NCBI GenBank assembly: GCA_012656075.1
Contig: JAAKBF010000247.1
Span: forward strand, 682,001-746,000
Origin: Phytophthora hibernalis
Taxonomy: Eukaryota > Oomycota > Peronosporomycetes > Peronosporales > Peronosporaceae
Direction of reading: 5' to 3'
Length of the DNA: 64,000 nt
The position numbers and the translations under genes are program-made. How positions within the stretch are numbered: the first letter of the stretch is position 1; each line of letters begins with the position of its first letter. This document shows, piece by piece, positions 53,300-64,000 of the stretch. The notes below the pieces were generated by a model, which was given only the letters and a program-made list of their open reading frames with translations, was not told where the DNA came from and did no database searches.

Positions 53300-54980
53300 T
53301 CCGGCGTTGCCAGCCTTTAAATGTTACCTATCCATCGCTGTACGTCTCCCGTGAGGTGTTGCTCGACTCCTGTCTGCGCATCTGTCCGTACTTCGTCCTC
53401 ATTCTACATCTGGGTCGTAATGGTGCCCTGTCCATCGCGTAGTTCGCGAGCCAGTCGGTGTGTTTGATAGTGGTGATTCCAGCTATGAACTTCGCACTGG
53501 TCTGTTAACCTTCTTGATAGCCTCTACCAGTGTTGTAGTTTCCGTTCCTTGGGCATTTTCTTCTTCTGCATCATGGCCAGAATGAGGGCGCTGTCCCCAA
53601 CCACCCGACCGCTTTCGCCAACGATCTGTGAAGGCCCACAAACTCGGCCACATTGTTGGTTATCATCCTATTACGCAGTGATGTCGCCGCTGCCCACACC
53701 ACGTTCGGTAAACCGTCCTCTATCTCCACCACGATACTGCCGATGCCTCCCGACCCTGGATTTCCCTTGGATCCTCCGTCAAAGAACCCCACTCGCTGCT
53801 CCCTTCCGCATCCACCACCAGTGCAGAATGCTTCTGATGCTTTCCATCGTTCTCCCACTTGCACCGCTATAGCTATCTTGTGTCTTGCCCTCGCTGTTAG
53901 GGAGTAATGCCCCAGTCAATATCTGTCGCATGCCTCCCTGATCTGACTGCCGAGGCTCCCAGCCGCAACCTACAGTTGTCTCGGTTTCCTTCCATCTGGT
54001 TAACGCTGTTCAATCCTCCATCTTCAGATCGCCGTCCCCGTTGTTGCACACGCAATCGCCCACATTTCCTCCGTCACTTCATGTAGGTCGACCCAGTGCT
54101 CAATGTCGCTCTCAGAACCCCAATCTATCATCCACCTGGGTAGTTGCTGGAGTTGTAGACTGAAAATGTCCTGCACCAGCCTTGCATTGTCTGCATCTCC
54201 ACGCCTAGTCAGATCGTTTTGTCCCCATGTTGCGAACATTTCCAACCAAGAGATTTGTGCCTCCTGATAGGTCCAAATCAAGTGAGTTTGTCCGCTCGTG
54301 GTACTTTCTTCGCATCCCACAGCCGTTCATTGATATCCCTGTTCCTTTCCCCCACAGTCGCAAAACCCTGTTGAGTTTCAATCTCGCTATGTTCTGTCTC
54401 GCAAGCCACCACACCTTCCATCCGGTACACCCGCTTCCATGGAAAACTTTCATCAAAATGAGTTAAGCAAACGGTTCTTATCCCTGCCAGCGCCGCTGCG
54501 ATGGCCGGATGACTATGTTTGAGTCTCCCTCTATCCTGATCTGTGCTGCCGTCGTCCCCTTGTCCCGTTGCCGTCTGATCGCGTGTTTGTAATCTTTCTG
54601 CCGTTGGGACCATCGACGCTTACCTGCCCAGAGCGGCTGCAGCGGAATGCACGAAACTGTTTTATCTCGTACTCCTAAGAACTGTGTGACCGCCTGCTCT
54701 GTCGATTGCGTGTCTGCTGTCCAATCCACCGTCGTGACGTTGGCCCCCACATTTGACGACTTTGTGCCTCTTCTCCTTCCACTACCTCGAATGCGTGGTG
54801 CTTGTCTTCGAGCTGGTGATACACTGGTATCCACTTCTTTTCTCTATCGTTATTCATTCTGGATAGTTGGCTATGATATTCAGACAGCATTCCCGGAATA
54901 CATACGCCGTCCTGCTGGTGAGCGGAATTTCGAGCTGAGTTGGCTTGAATCGAGCACTACTGTGACTTGAAGGAACCTTT
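53300..54980 (-). mobile_element. LINE 3' fragment, second copy type
   Basis: In minus orientation: LWAGKRRWSQRQKDYKHAIR near 54630, matching the region LWAGRRRWKTPRK of the LINE at 21404-22949. A variable helical region follows, then RNase H in 53864-53571 (VGFFDGGSKGNPGSGGIGSI, NNVAEFVGLHRSLAKAV) and a DWLANYAMD motif near 53440. Frames are broken throughout. I could not identify a target duplication, so the ends are approximate. Confidence 0.8.
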
Positions 54981-56554
54981 TGAAATCCAATACTAAAGTC
55001 AAGTATAAAAAGAGGACGCATTCTGAAACAAGCCAAATGTCGATGTACGTGTATTATATCGCTCTACCTTTTGATCACACGATCAACGGATACCCTTTTC
55101 ATTATTGAGATATATCTTATCTGGTACCGCGTAACCCATCGCATTCAAAACCAAACGTGCAATATCACTATGAACCTGCAAGAGTGTGACAACAGTCTCG
55201 CCATCTCACCCATCTGCACCCTGCTGCACCGAGGTTCAAAGGACTACTGATTTCTTGACTGACCAACTTCAATGGGTTCAAAGTACTTCAATGTGCTAAC
55301 GCCAGGGGTTCATATCCGTAGGAGAACGTTAACAGCTTTATCTCTATTCAATCTGTTCTCAATTTGAATCATAGGACTCAAGCGTGGCTTGGAGTTTTGA
55401 ATCAATTCAAATCAACAGCGACCTGGCTCACCCGTCGCATCAACCCACCAAGATGTACCGCTCCGATCAGAAGGATGTTAAGGAGCGATACTTAACGTAC
55501 TCACAGTACGTGAGGCAGAAAAGGAGAAAGGGGTCCAAGAAGAGGTGGCCACCAAGGAGATGCTAAGTTCATTGTGGTGTTGGGTTTTGGGGCGCTCGGT
55601 CGCCAGTCGGCAAGGTTGCCCTTGCTGAAGGAAAGTGACCGGCGTGCCCTGATTGGCGGATTACATTCCCCGCGCCACAGTGACCACGATAGTTTAGTGA
55701 CGGAGGCTATAATAAATTCCCGGCCGAGGGTACGAGCCCTCGTTTGTACCATTTCAGTTTCGTACCCTCGGTCTTATAGAGCCAGGTACAGGATCACATA
55801 CGGGGATCGGTTCACACTGGATATTTGTATTTAGATATAGGACTAGCTATAGGATTGACTACAGAGGCTCTCAGAGCCATAGATCAACAGAAATAAATCA
55901 GCAGTCTTCCTCCCAAGTCACCAAGGGTCAAGTCCGTCTTCGGTAAGTCTAGCTAGCTTATCTTAGGGTCTGGATACGCTCGGCTTGCTGGATGCTGATC
56001 AGCGAGCCTAAGGTACATTGAACCGAGGGTTTGTTGCTGGTCAGTCCAAGAGATTAGAGTGGCCGAGTGTTGGGAGCGACGAGAAGCGTCGTTTACCATA
56101 TATTATAGTGGAACCGAGTGTTCCATACACATTTTACTACCCGCCGAGGTTTTACCTCGCAAACCCGTATTAGGCTTGACAGCCGGTACCCTTCATTCTG
56201 AGGGACTGCGGGGGTTCGCGCGAAAGCGCAATATTGCATACTAGCCCTCGCTCATGGCTAGTGGTACAGGTTATTGGGTTGGCCTACTACCTAGGTGTAC
56301 AGAGGGTTCACATCCAACCCGGCGTAAGGGATCGTTCCTGGTCTTCAGGTTTGATCCAACGTTCGTTGACCTGACAAGGGAGCGAGTGTTGTTGGTGGGA
56401 CTCATACCATTTGGTAGTGAGAATTTCTGCGTGATCCTACACGACAACTGGTGCCGCGACCCGGGATTGGGAGTGACTTTCTGTGTGTCTTAGTTGTATA
56501 TAGGTTCTTACCCTAACGAGCATTCGAGATAAGACAAGAGAAGAAGAAGAGAAG
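54981..56554. other. Probable LTR/leader of the downstream Gypsy element
   Basis: No supported gene. The stretch from about 55700 (cggccgagggtacgagccctcg ... cgtaccctcggtcttatagagc) to the gag ATG looks like an LTR plus leader, with an inverted GAGGGTACGA/TCGTACCCTC motif. Without a second LTR in the window I cannot delimit it. Confidence 0.4.
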
Positions 56555-57815
56555 ATGGCGAGAGGAGCGAAGTCAGCGGTACCAGAAACGCCGATGAAGT
56601 CGAGCGGAGAGCGCACCGAAGGTTCGGTGAGGTCCGGTCAACACTCCCGACCCCAAGTACCTTGGAGTCGATCAACGAGCGTTCGGACAGCTTCGACGTG
56701 CGGATGGACTACTCTGAAGCCAAATAAGATGATGATGACGAATACCTGGAAGAAGCGACAGCGATGTCCGAGGTTTCGAAGCCGCTACCGTCTCAGAAGG
56801 ACGTAGCGAAGGGGTGAGGTCGCTCGCGCGAAACCTCACCGAGGAGTTGGACGAAGTGGCTGGTGCGAGGCGTGAGGAGAAGGAGCATGTTTGCGACTAT
56901 CTGAACCGACTAAATGGCTACGCCAGGAACGCCGGGGTGCAATTTAAGCACGGCGGTCGTGAGGCCAAGGATCATGTTGAACACTTTCTCGATTCGTGCG
57001 AAGACCGAGCCGTGGAAGAGCGTCTGTGTCACGTGTGAGTCAAGAATATTCACGACCTGGAAGACATGATAAATGATATCCTCCGACGTCGCGAACGGAA
57101 AAAGGGACGCGAGTTCTCGGTGCGACGTCCCAAGGGCCAGGATGATAGTCGTCGCCGTGACGATGGACGCTGCGAGGATTCGCGGAACCCCCTACCGTCG
57201 TGACCGAGATGATGTTCGTCGTCGGGAAGATCGGTATCGGGATGTCAGCCGACGTCGAGACGATCGCCAATACCGACCGAGGGTTACTCTAGCTGAGGCA
57301 CTGACAGACATGGTCGCTGCGTTGAAGGTGGACGGCTCGTTCGACCCGCGAGGGAACCTGCAGAGGCATCGAGTGGAGGTTATGGTGATATCGAGGGTTA
57401 CGACCCGGAGTACTACCTAGCAGGGGCGACCGAGGCTCGGACAGGTACTCGGACGACGAATATACGTCGGATGAAGATCACGGTCATGTGGCTGCCGCGA
57501 ACGATTCAGAGCGTTGTTACGCCGCCGATGGAACGTTCGCTCGGGCTGACAATCGCCGACCGAGGGTTGGGAATAACCAATACCCGCATGACCGAGACAA
57601 CCGAGGTCTAGGCGGACGCGACGGCCGCCGACAATATGGCCCATGTGCTGCCTGTGGAGGACTCACGCACTCTGCACACTATTGTTTCAAGAGGTGCAAG
57701 ATGTGCAAGCAAGTCCACGATGCAAAAAGTGCGAAGCATTCAACGAACTTGCGTCCCTTCTAAAAGCAAAGGTTGAAAAGAAGTACCTCTCGCCGGAACT
57801 ACAAGCATTGGTCTC
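56555..57815 (+). pseudogene. Ty3/Gypsy gag with CCHC-like knuckle, truncated
   Basis: Starts at ATG 56555 and runs through several frames. 56814-57038 is capsid-like (CDYLNRLNGYARNAGVQFKH, DHVEHFLDSCEDRAVEERLC). Next comes a long Arg/Asp-rich nucleic-acid-binding region (RRDDRQYRPRVTLAEALTDM) at 57073-57420. A Cys-rich finger follows at 57640-57740 (CAACGGLTHSAHYCFKRCKM). It ends near 57815, where the tRNA repeat array begins; no pol follows. Confidence 0.82.
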
Positions 57816-57973
57816 ATACGATTCTTGGCACCGCCTGGGTCCCAGCGTCGGGAAGGACGACGGAGCGCTTGCACCGACGCGCCATCGTCCACCACGGGAC
57901 TGGCAGCGTGCGGATGGCCGCAGTAGCGTCAGCAGCAACAAGATAAGCAATAGAGAAAAAGAGCAAAGAAGAT

Positions 57974-58043
57974 ATCAGAGGAGGATCAAACCCTCGATCT
58001 CGAGCGTGTGAAGCTCGCGTCCTAACCACTAGACGACACTGAC
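57974..58043 (-). tRNA. tRNA-Val(CAC)-like, copy 1, defective
   Basis: Two bases short in the T stem/acceptor and with a T-loop C-to-T change. At the array edge and probably inactive. First unit after the gag junction. Confidence 0.65.
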
Positions 58044-58531
58044 ACGTTCGACCACTTCACACCACAAATCAACACAAACTCGCATCTACACGCCGCTACA
58101 CGGCCTCGCAGCTACAGCCGCTCTCACCACGCAGGAACCTGCTTCTTGCCCGCCCATCGCATCGGACCTCATTTACCAACTCTCACTGCCACCGCCTTGC
58201 TGTCGCATGACCCACATCGACTCCTGACGAGACAGCCGGTTGCCGCCCATGCCGCGCCTTTGACGGTGCGTTGGTGAAGCGGAGGCCTCGCACAAGGCCG
58301 TGGCCACGAGTGCACTCGTGTGGAGAGTCGGTGGCGATTCTGCTGTGGCGCCCGCCCGTCACGAACCCGCTCCATACAGTTCTTGGCACCGCCTGGGTCC
58401 CAGCGTCGGGAAGGACGACGGAGCGCTTGCACCGACGCGCCATCGTCCACCACGGGACTGGCAGCGTGCGGATGACCGCAGTAGCGTCAGCAGCAACAAG
58501 ATAAGCAATAGAGAAAAAGAGCAAAGAAGAT

Positions 58532-58603
58532 ATCAGAGGAGGGGATCGAACCCTCGATCTCGAGCGTGTGAAGCTCGCGTCCTAACCACTAGACGACACT
58601 GAC
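58532..58603 (-). tRNA. tRNA-Val(CAC), copy 2
   Basis: 72 nt plus A discriminator. Acceptor GTCAGTG/CTCTGAT has one U-U mismatch at pair 6 and a G-U at pair 1. D stem GTCT/GGAC with AGTGGTTA loop; anticodon stem CGAGC/GCTCG with loop TTCACAC, giving anticodon CAC (reads GUG, Val); T arm GAGGG-TTCGATC-CCCTC. Box A and B are present. An oligo-T run (AAAAA on the plus strand at 58514-58518) lies about 13 bases downstream as Pol III terminator. Confidence 0.88.
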
Positions 58604-59091
58604 ACGTTCGACCACTTCACACCACAAATCAACACAAACTCGCATCTACACGCCGCTACACGGCCTCGCAGCTACAGCCGCTCTCACCACGCAGGAACCT
58701 GCTTCTTGCCCGCCCATCGCATCGGACCTCATTTACCAACTCTCACTACCACCGCCTTGCTGTCGCATGACCCACATCGACTCCTGACGAGACAGCCGGT
58801 TGCCGCCCATGCCGCGCCTTTGACGGTGCGTTGGTGAAGCGGAGGCCTCGCACAAGGCCGTGGCCACGAGTGCACTCGTGTGGAGAGTCGGTGGCGATTC
58901 TGCTGTGGCGCCCGCCCGTCACGAACCCGCTCCATACAGTTCTTGGCACCGCCTGGGTCCCAGCGTCGGGAAGGACGACGGAGCGCTTGCACCGACGCGC
59001 CATCGTCCACCACGGGACTGGCAGCGTGCGGATGACCGCAGTAGCGTCAGCAGCAACAAGATAAGCAATAGAGAAAAAGAGCAAAGAAGAT

Positions 59092-59160
59092 ATCAGAGGA
59101 GGATCGAACCTCGATCTCGAGCGTGTGAAGCTCGCGTCCTAACCACTAGACGACACTGAC
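59092..59160 (-). tRNA. tRNA-Val(CAC)-like, copy 3, defective
   Basis: Three bases missing in the T stem region (69 nt), which removes pairing there. Anticodon arm intact. Confidence 0.65.
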
Positions 59161-59648
59161 ACGTTCGACCACTTCACACCACAAATCAACACAAACTCGC
59201 ATCTACACGCCGCTACACGGCCTCGCAGCTACAGCCGCTCTCACCACGCAGGAACCTGCTTCTTGCCCGCCCATCGCATCGGACCTCATTTACCAACTCT
59301 CACTACCACCGCCTTGCTGTCGCATGACCCACATCGACTCCTGACGAGACAGCCGGTTGCCGCCCATGCCGCGCCTTTGACGGTGCGTTGGTGAAGCGGA
59401 GGCCTCGCACAAGGCCGTGGCCACGAGTGCACTCGTGTGGAGAGTCGGTGGCGATTCTGCTGTGGCGCCCGCCCGTCACGAACCCGCTCCATACAGTTCT
59501 TGGCACCGCCTGGGTCCCAGCGTCGGGAAGGACGACGGAGCGCTTGCACCGACGCGCCATCGTCCACCACGGGACTGGCAGCGTGCGGATGGCCGCAGTA
59601 GCGTCAGCAGCAACAAGATAAGCAATAGAGAAAAAGAGCAAAGAAGAT

Positions 59649-59720
59649 ATCAGAGGAGGGGATCGAACCCTCGATCTCGAGCGTGTGAAGCTCGCGTCCT
59701 AACCACTAGACGACACTGAC
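59649..59720 (-). tRNA. tRNA-Val(CAC), copy 4
   Basis: Same 72-nt sequence as copy 2. Confidence 0.88.
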
Positions 59721-60208
59721 ACGTTCGACCACTTCACACCACAAATCAACACAAACTCGCATCTACACGCCGCTACACGGCCTCGCAGCTACAGCCGCTC
59801 TCACCACGCAGGAACCTGCTTCTTGCCCGCCCATCGCATCGGACCTCATTTACCAACTCTCACTACCACCGCCTTGCTGTCGCATGACCCACATCGACTC
59901 CTGACGAGACAGCCGGTTGCCGCCCATGCCGCGCCTTTGACGGTGCGTTGGTGAAGCGGAGGCCTCGCACAAGGCCGTGGCCACGAGTGCACTCGTGTGG
60001 AGAGTCGGTGGCGATTCTGCTGTGGCGCCCGCCCGTCACGAACCCGCTCCATACAGTTCTTGGCACCGCCTGGGTCCCAGCGTCGGGAAGGACGACGGAG
60101 CGCTTGCACCGACGCGCCATCGTCCACCACGGGACTGGCAGCGTGCGGATGGCCGCAGTAGCGTCAGCAGCAACAAGATAAGCAATAGAGAAAAAGAGCA
60201 AAGAAGAT

Positions 60209-60280
60209 ATCAGAGGAGGGGATCGAACCCTCGATCTCGAGCGTGTGAAGCTCGCGTCCTAACCACTAGACGACACTGAC
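60209..60280 (-). tRNA. tRNA-Val(CAC), copy 5
   Basis: Same 72-nt sequence as copy 2. Confidence 0.88.
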
Positions 60281-60768
60281 ACGTTCGACCACTTCACACC
60301 ACAAATCAACACAAACTCGCATCTACACGCCGCTACACGGCCTCGCAGCTACAGCCGCTCTCACCACGCAGGAACCTGCTTCTTGCCCGCCCATCGCATC
60401 GGACCTCATTTACCAACTCTCACTACCACCGCCTTGCTGTCGCATGACCCACATCGACTCCTGACGAGACAGCCGGTTGCCGCCCATGCCGCGCCTTTGA
60501 CGGTGCGTTGGTGAAGCGGAGGCCTCGCACAAGGCCGTGGCCACGAGTGCACTCGTGTGGAGAGTCGGTGGCGATTCTGCTGTGGCGCCCGCCCGTCACG
60601 AACCCGCTCCATACAGTTCTTGGCACCGCCTGGGTCCCAGCGTCGGGAAGGACGACGGAGCGCTTGCACCGACGCGCCATCGTCCACCACGGGACTGGCA
60701 GCGTGCGGATGGCCGCAGTAGCGTCAGCAGCAACAAGATAAGCAATAGAGAAAAAGAGCAAAGAAGAT

Positions 60769-60840
60769 ATCAGAGGAGGGGATCGAACCCTCGATCTCGA
60801 GCGTGTGAAGCTCGCGTCCTAACCACTAGACGACACTGAC
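60769..60840 (-). tRNA. tRNA-Val(CAC), copy 6
   Basis: Same 72-nt sequence as copy 2. Confidence 0.88.
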
Positions 60841-61328
60841 ACGTTCGACCACTTCACACCACAAATCAACACAAACTCGCATCTACACGCCGCTACACGG
60901 CCTCGCAGCTACAGCCGCTCTCACCACGCAGGAACCTGCTTCTTGCCCGCCCATCGCATCGGACCTCATTTACCAACTCTCACTACCACCGCCTTGCTGT
61001 CGCATGACCCACATCGACTCCTGACGAGACAGCCGGTTGCCGCCCATGCCGCGCCTTTGACGGTGCGTTGGTGAAGCGGAGGCCTCGCACAAGGCCGTGG
61101 CCACGAGTGCACTCGTGTGGAGAGTCGGTGGCGATTCTGCTGTGGCGCCCGCCCGTCACGAACCCGCTCCATACAGTTCTTGGCACCGCCTGGGTCCCAG
61201 CGTCGGGAAGGACGACGGAGCGCTTGCACCGACGCGCCATCGTCCACCACGGGACTGGCAGCGTGCGGATGGCCGCAGTAGCGTCAGCAGCAACAAGATA
61301 AGCAATAGAGAAAAAGAGCAAAGAAGAT

Positions 61329-61400
61329 ATCAGAGGAGGGGATCGAACCCTCGATCTCGAGCGTGTGAAGCTCGCGTCCTAACCACTAGACGACACTGAC
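61329..61400 (-). tRNA. tRNA-Val(CAC), copy 7
   Basis: Same 72-nt sequence as copy 2. Confidence 0.88.
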
Positions 61401-61888
61401 ACGTTCGACCACTTCACACCACAAATCAACACAAACTCGCATCTACACGCCGCTACACGGCCTCGCAGCTACAGCCGCTCTCACCACGCAGGAACCTGCT
61501 TCTTGCCCGCCCATCGCATCGGACCTCATTTACCAACTCTCACTACCACCGCCTTGCTGTCGCATGACCCACATCGACTCCTGACGAGACAGCCGGTTGC
61601 CGCCCATGCCGCGCCTTTGACGGTGCGTTGGTGAAGCGGAGGCCTCGCACAAGGCCGTGGCCACGAGTGCACTCGTGTGGAGAGTCGGTGGCGATTCTGC
61701 TGTGGCGCCCGCCCGTCACGAACCCGCTCCATACAGTTCTTGGCACCGCCTGGGTCCCAGCGTCGGGAAGGACGACGGAGCGCTTGCACCGACGCGCCAT
61801 CGTCCACCACGGGACTGGCAGCGTGCGAATGGCCGCAGTAGCGTCAGCAGCAACAAGATAAGCAATAGAGAAAAAGAGCAAAGAAGAT

Positions 61889-61960
61889 ATCAGAGGAGGG
61901 GATCAAACCCTCGATCTCGAGCGTGTGAAGCTCGCGTCCTAACCACTAGACGACACTGAC
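61889..61960 (-). tRNA. tRNA-Val(CAC), copy 8, T-loop variant
   Basis: Full length, but the T loop reads TTTGATC instead of TTCGATC. The invariant C56 and box B are changed. Confidence 0.8.
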
Positions 61961-62447
61961 ACGTTCGACCACTTCACACCACAAATCAACACAAACTCGC
62001 ATCTACACGCCGCTACACGGCCTCGCAGCTACAGCCGCTCTCACCACGCAGGAACCTGCTTCTTGCCCGCCCATCGCATCGGACCTCATTTACCAACTCT
62101 CACTACCACCGCCTTGCTGTCGCATGACCCACATCGACTCCTGACGAGACAGCCGGTTGCCGCCCATGCCGCGCCTTTGACGGTGCGTTGGTGAAGCGGA
62201 GGCCTCGCACAAGGCCGTGGCCACGAGTGCACTCGTGTGGAGAGTCGGTGGCGATTCTGCTGTGGCGCCCGCCCGTCACGAACCCGCTCCATACAGTTCT
62301 TGGCACCGCCTGGGTCCCAGCGTCGGGAAGGACGACGGAGCGCTTGCACCGACGCGCCATCGTCCACCACGGGACTGGCAGCGTGCGGATGGCCGCAGTA
62401 GCGTCAGCAGCAACAAGATAAGCAATAGAGAAAAGAGCAAAGAAGAT

Positions 62448-62519
62448 ATCAGAGGAGGGGATCGAACCCTCGATCTCGAGCGTGTGAAGCTCGCGTCCTA
62501 ACCACTAGACGACACTGAC
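62448..62519 (-). tRNA. tRNA-Val(CAC), copy 9
   Basis: Same 72-nt sequence as copy 2; the downstream T run is four instead of five. Confidence 0.87.
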
Positions 62520-63006
62520 ACGTTCGACCACTTCACACCACAAATCAACACAAACTCGCATCTACACGCCGCTACACGGCCTCGCAGCTACAGCCGCTCT
62601 CACCACGCAGGAACCTGCTTCTTGCCCGCCCATCGCATCGGACCTCATTTACCAACTCTCACTGCCACCGCCTTGCTGTCGCATGACCCACATCGACTCC
62701 TGACGAGACAGCCGGTTGCCGCCCATGCCGCGCCTTTGACGGTGCGTTGGTGAAGCGGAGGCCTCGCACAAGGCCGTGGCCACGAGTGCACTCGTGTGGA
62801 GAGTCGGTGGCGATTCTGCTGTGGCGCCCGCCCGTCACGAACCCGCTCCATACAGTTCTTGGCACCGCCTGGGTCCCAGCGTCGGGAAGGACGACGGAGC
62901 GCTTGCACCGACGCGCCATCGTCCACCACGGGACTGGCAGCGTGCGGATGGCCGCAGTAGCGTCAGCAGCAACAAGATAAGCAATAGAAAAAAGAGCAAA
63001 GAAGAT

Positions 63007-63078
63007 ATCAGAGGAGGGGATCAAACCCTCGATCTCGAGCGTGTGAAGCTCGCGTCCTAACCACTAGACGACACTGAC
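63007..63078 (-). tRNA. tRNA-Val(CAC), copy 10, T-loop variant
   Basis: Same C56-to-T change as copies 1 and 8; the downstream T run is six. Confidence 0.8.
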
Positions 63079-63566
63079 ACGTTCGACCACTTCACACCAC
63101 AAATCAACACAAACTCGCATCTACACGCCGCTACACGGCCTCGCAGCTACAGCCGCTCTCACCACGCAGGAACCTGCTTCTTGCCCGCCCATCGCATCGG
63201 ACCTCATTTACCAACTCTCACTGCCACCGCCTTGCTGTCGCATGACCCACATCGACTCCTGACGAGACAGCCGGTTGCCGCCCATGCCGCGCCTTTGACG
63301 GTGCGTTGGTGAAGCGGAGGCCTCGCACAAGGCCGTGGCCACGAGTGCACTCGTGTGGAGAGTCGGTGGCGATTCTGCTGTGGCGCCCGCCCGTCACGAA
63401 CCCGCTCCATACAGTTCTTGGCACCGCCTGGGTCCCAGCGTCGGGAAGGACGACGGAGCGCTTGCACCGACGCGCCATCGTCCACCACGGGACTGGCAGC
63501 GTGCGGATGGCCGCAGTAGCGTCAGCAGCAACAAGATAAGCAATAGAGAAAAAGAGCAAAGAAGAT

Positions 63567-63638
63567 ATCAGAGGAGGGGATCGAACCCTCGATCTCGAGC
63601 GTGTGAAGCTCGCGTCCTAACCACTAGACGACACTGAC
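63567..63638 (-). tRNA. tRNA-Val(CAC), copy 11
   Basis: Same 72-nt sequence as copy 2. The spacer of the next unit runs off the window end. Confidence 0.88.
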
Positions 63639-64000
63639 ACGTTCGACCACTTCACACCACAAATCAACACAAACTCGCATCTACACGCCGCTACACGGCC
63701 TCGCAGCTACAGCCGCTCTCACCACGCAGGAACCTGCTTCTTGCCCGCCCATCGCATCGGACCTCATTTACCAACTCTCACTGCCACCGCCTTGCTGTCG
63801 CATGACCCACATCGACTCCTGACGAGACAGCCGGTTGCCGCCCATGCCGCGCCTTTGACGGTGCGTTGGTGAAGCGGAGGCCTCGCACAAGGCCGTGGCC
63901 ACGAGTGCACTCGTGTGGAGAGTCGGTGGCGATTCTGCTGTGGCGCCCGCCCGTCACGAACCCGCTCCATACAGTTCTTGGCACCGCCTGGGTCCCAGCG

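Larger units (their letters stand above)
57816..64000. repeat. Tandem array of ~560-bp units carrying tRNA-Val(CAC)
   Basis: Eleven full repeats plus the start of a twelfth, continuing past the window end. The spacing between equivalent positions is 557 to 560 bp. Units differ by single substitutions and run-length changes only. Each unit has one minus-strand tRNA and about 490 bp of GC-rich spacer; the repeated 77-112 codon frames in the spacer are antisense shadows of one another with no domain. Confidence 0.95.

Noticed and set aside
58169..63970. Dozens of repeated 77-121-codon frames on both strands of the tandem array, usable as a repeated small-protein family
   Set aside because: They overlap one another on opposite strands, have no domain, and exist only because a GC-rich unit is repeated. 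The tRNA is the conserved functional part.
57816..64000. CRISPR-like or rDNA array
   Set aside because: Units are 560 bp and uniform with no variable spacers, and contain no rRNA or 5S sequence I can recognise.

Overview
The window reads as nuclear DNA of an oomycete, most likely a Phytophthora or close relative. The evidence is a same-strand cluster of START-like plus degenerate FYVE genes, short GT-AG introns of 58 to 74 nt, a Cys/His protein built from C-x-HGGG repeats, Crypton tyrosine-recombinase elements, a Ty3/Gypsy chromovirus and oomycete-type LINEs. I see no operons, CRISPR arrays or prokaryotic signals.

Layout. (1) 0.85-7.7 kb: three minus-strand FYVE-type paralogs, the third with a C-terminal GAF domain. 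(2) 8.5-31.3 kb: a large inverted duplication. Arms of about 3.7 kb (8541-20866 and 27353-31258) carry the same 171-aa gene, the same 680-bp MITE and the same glycosyltransferase/MYND chimera. The left arm is split by an 8.6-kb chromovirus (10979-19616), itself hit by a pogo-like DNA transposon (14337-16592). The 6.5-kb spacer holds a GPI-anchored surface-protein pseudogene split by a LINE, a broken C2 gene and further MYND fragments. (3) 31.5-41.7 kb: a compact block of ordinary genes: YIP1, eIF4G, an alpha/beta hydrolase, the HGGG-repeat protein and a leukotriene-A4-hydrolase-type aminopeptidase. (4) 42-57.8 kb: repeat-rich debris with two Cryptons, an IS630/Tc1 transposase, a partial second copy of the aminopeptidase, pseudogenes of a formiminoglutamate-deiminase-like amidohydrolase and a DHHC protein, a LINE and a Gypsy gag. 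(5) 57.8 kb to the window end: a tandem array of about 560-bp units, each with a tRNA-Val(CAC) gene on the minus strand.

Working together: the 31.5-41.7 kb block is housekeeping (Golgi transport, translation initiation, lipid hydrolysis, peptide trimming). Its genes are not a pathway. The rest is shaped by duplication and transposition.

Caution on frames: many conserved genes here are broken by one base in a homopolymer run, and most arm-to-arm differences are run-length changes. Several apparent frameshifts in the core block are therefore probably assembly errors rather than real lesions.
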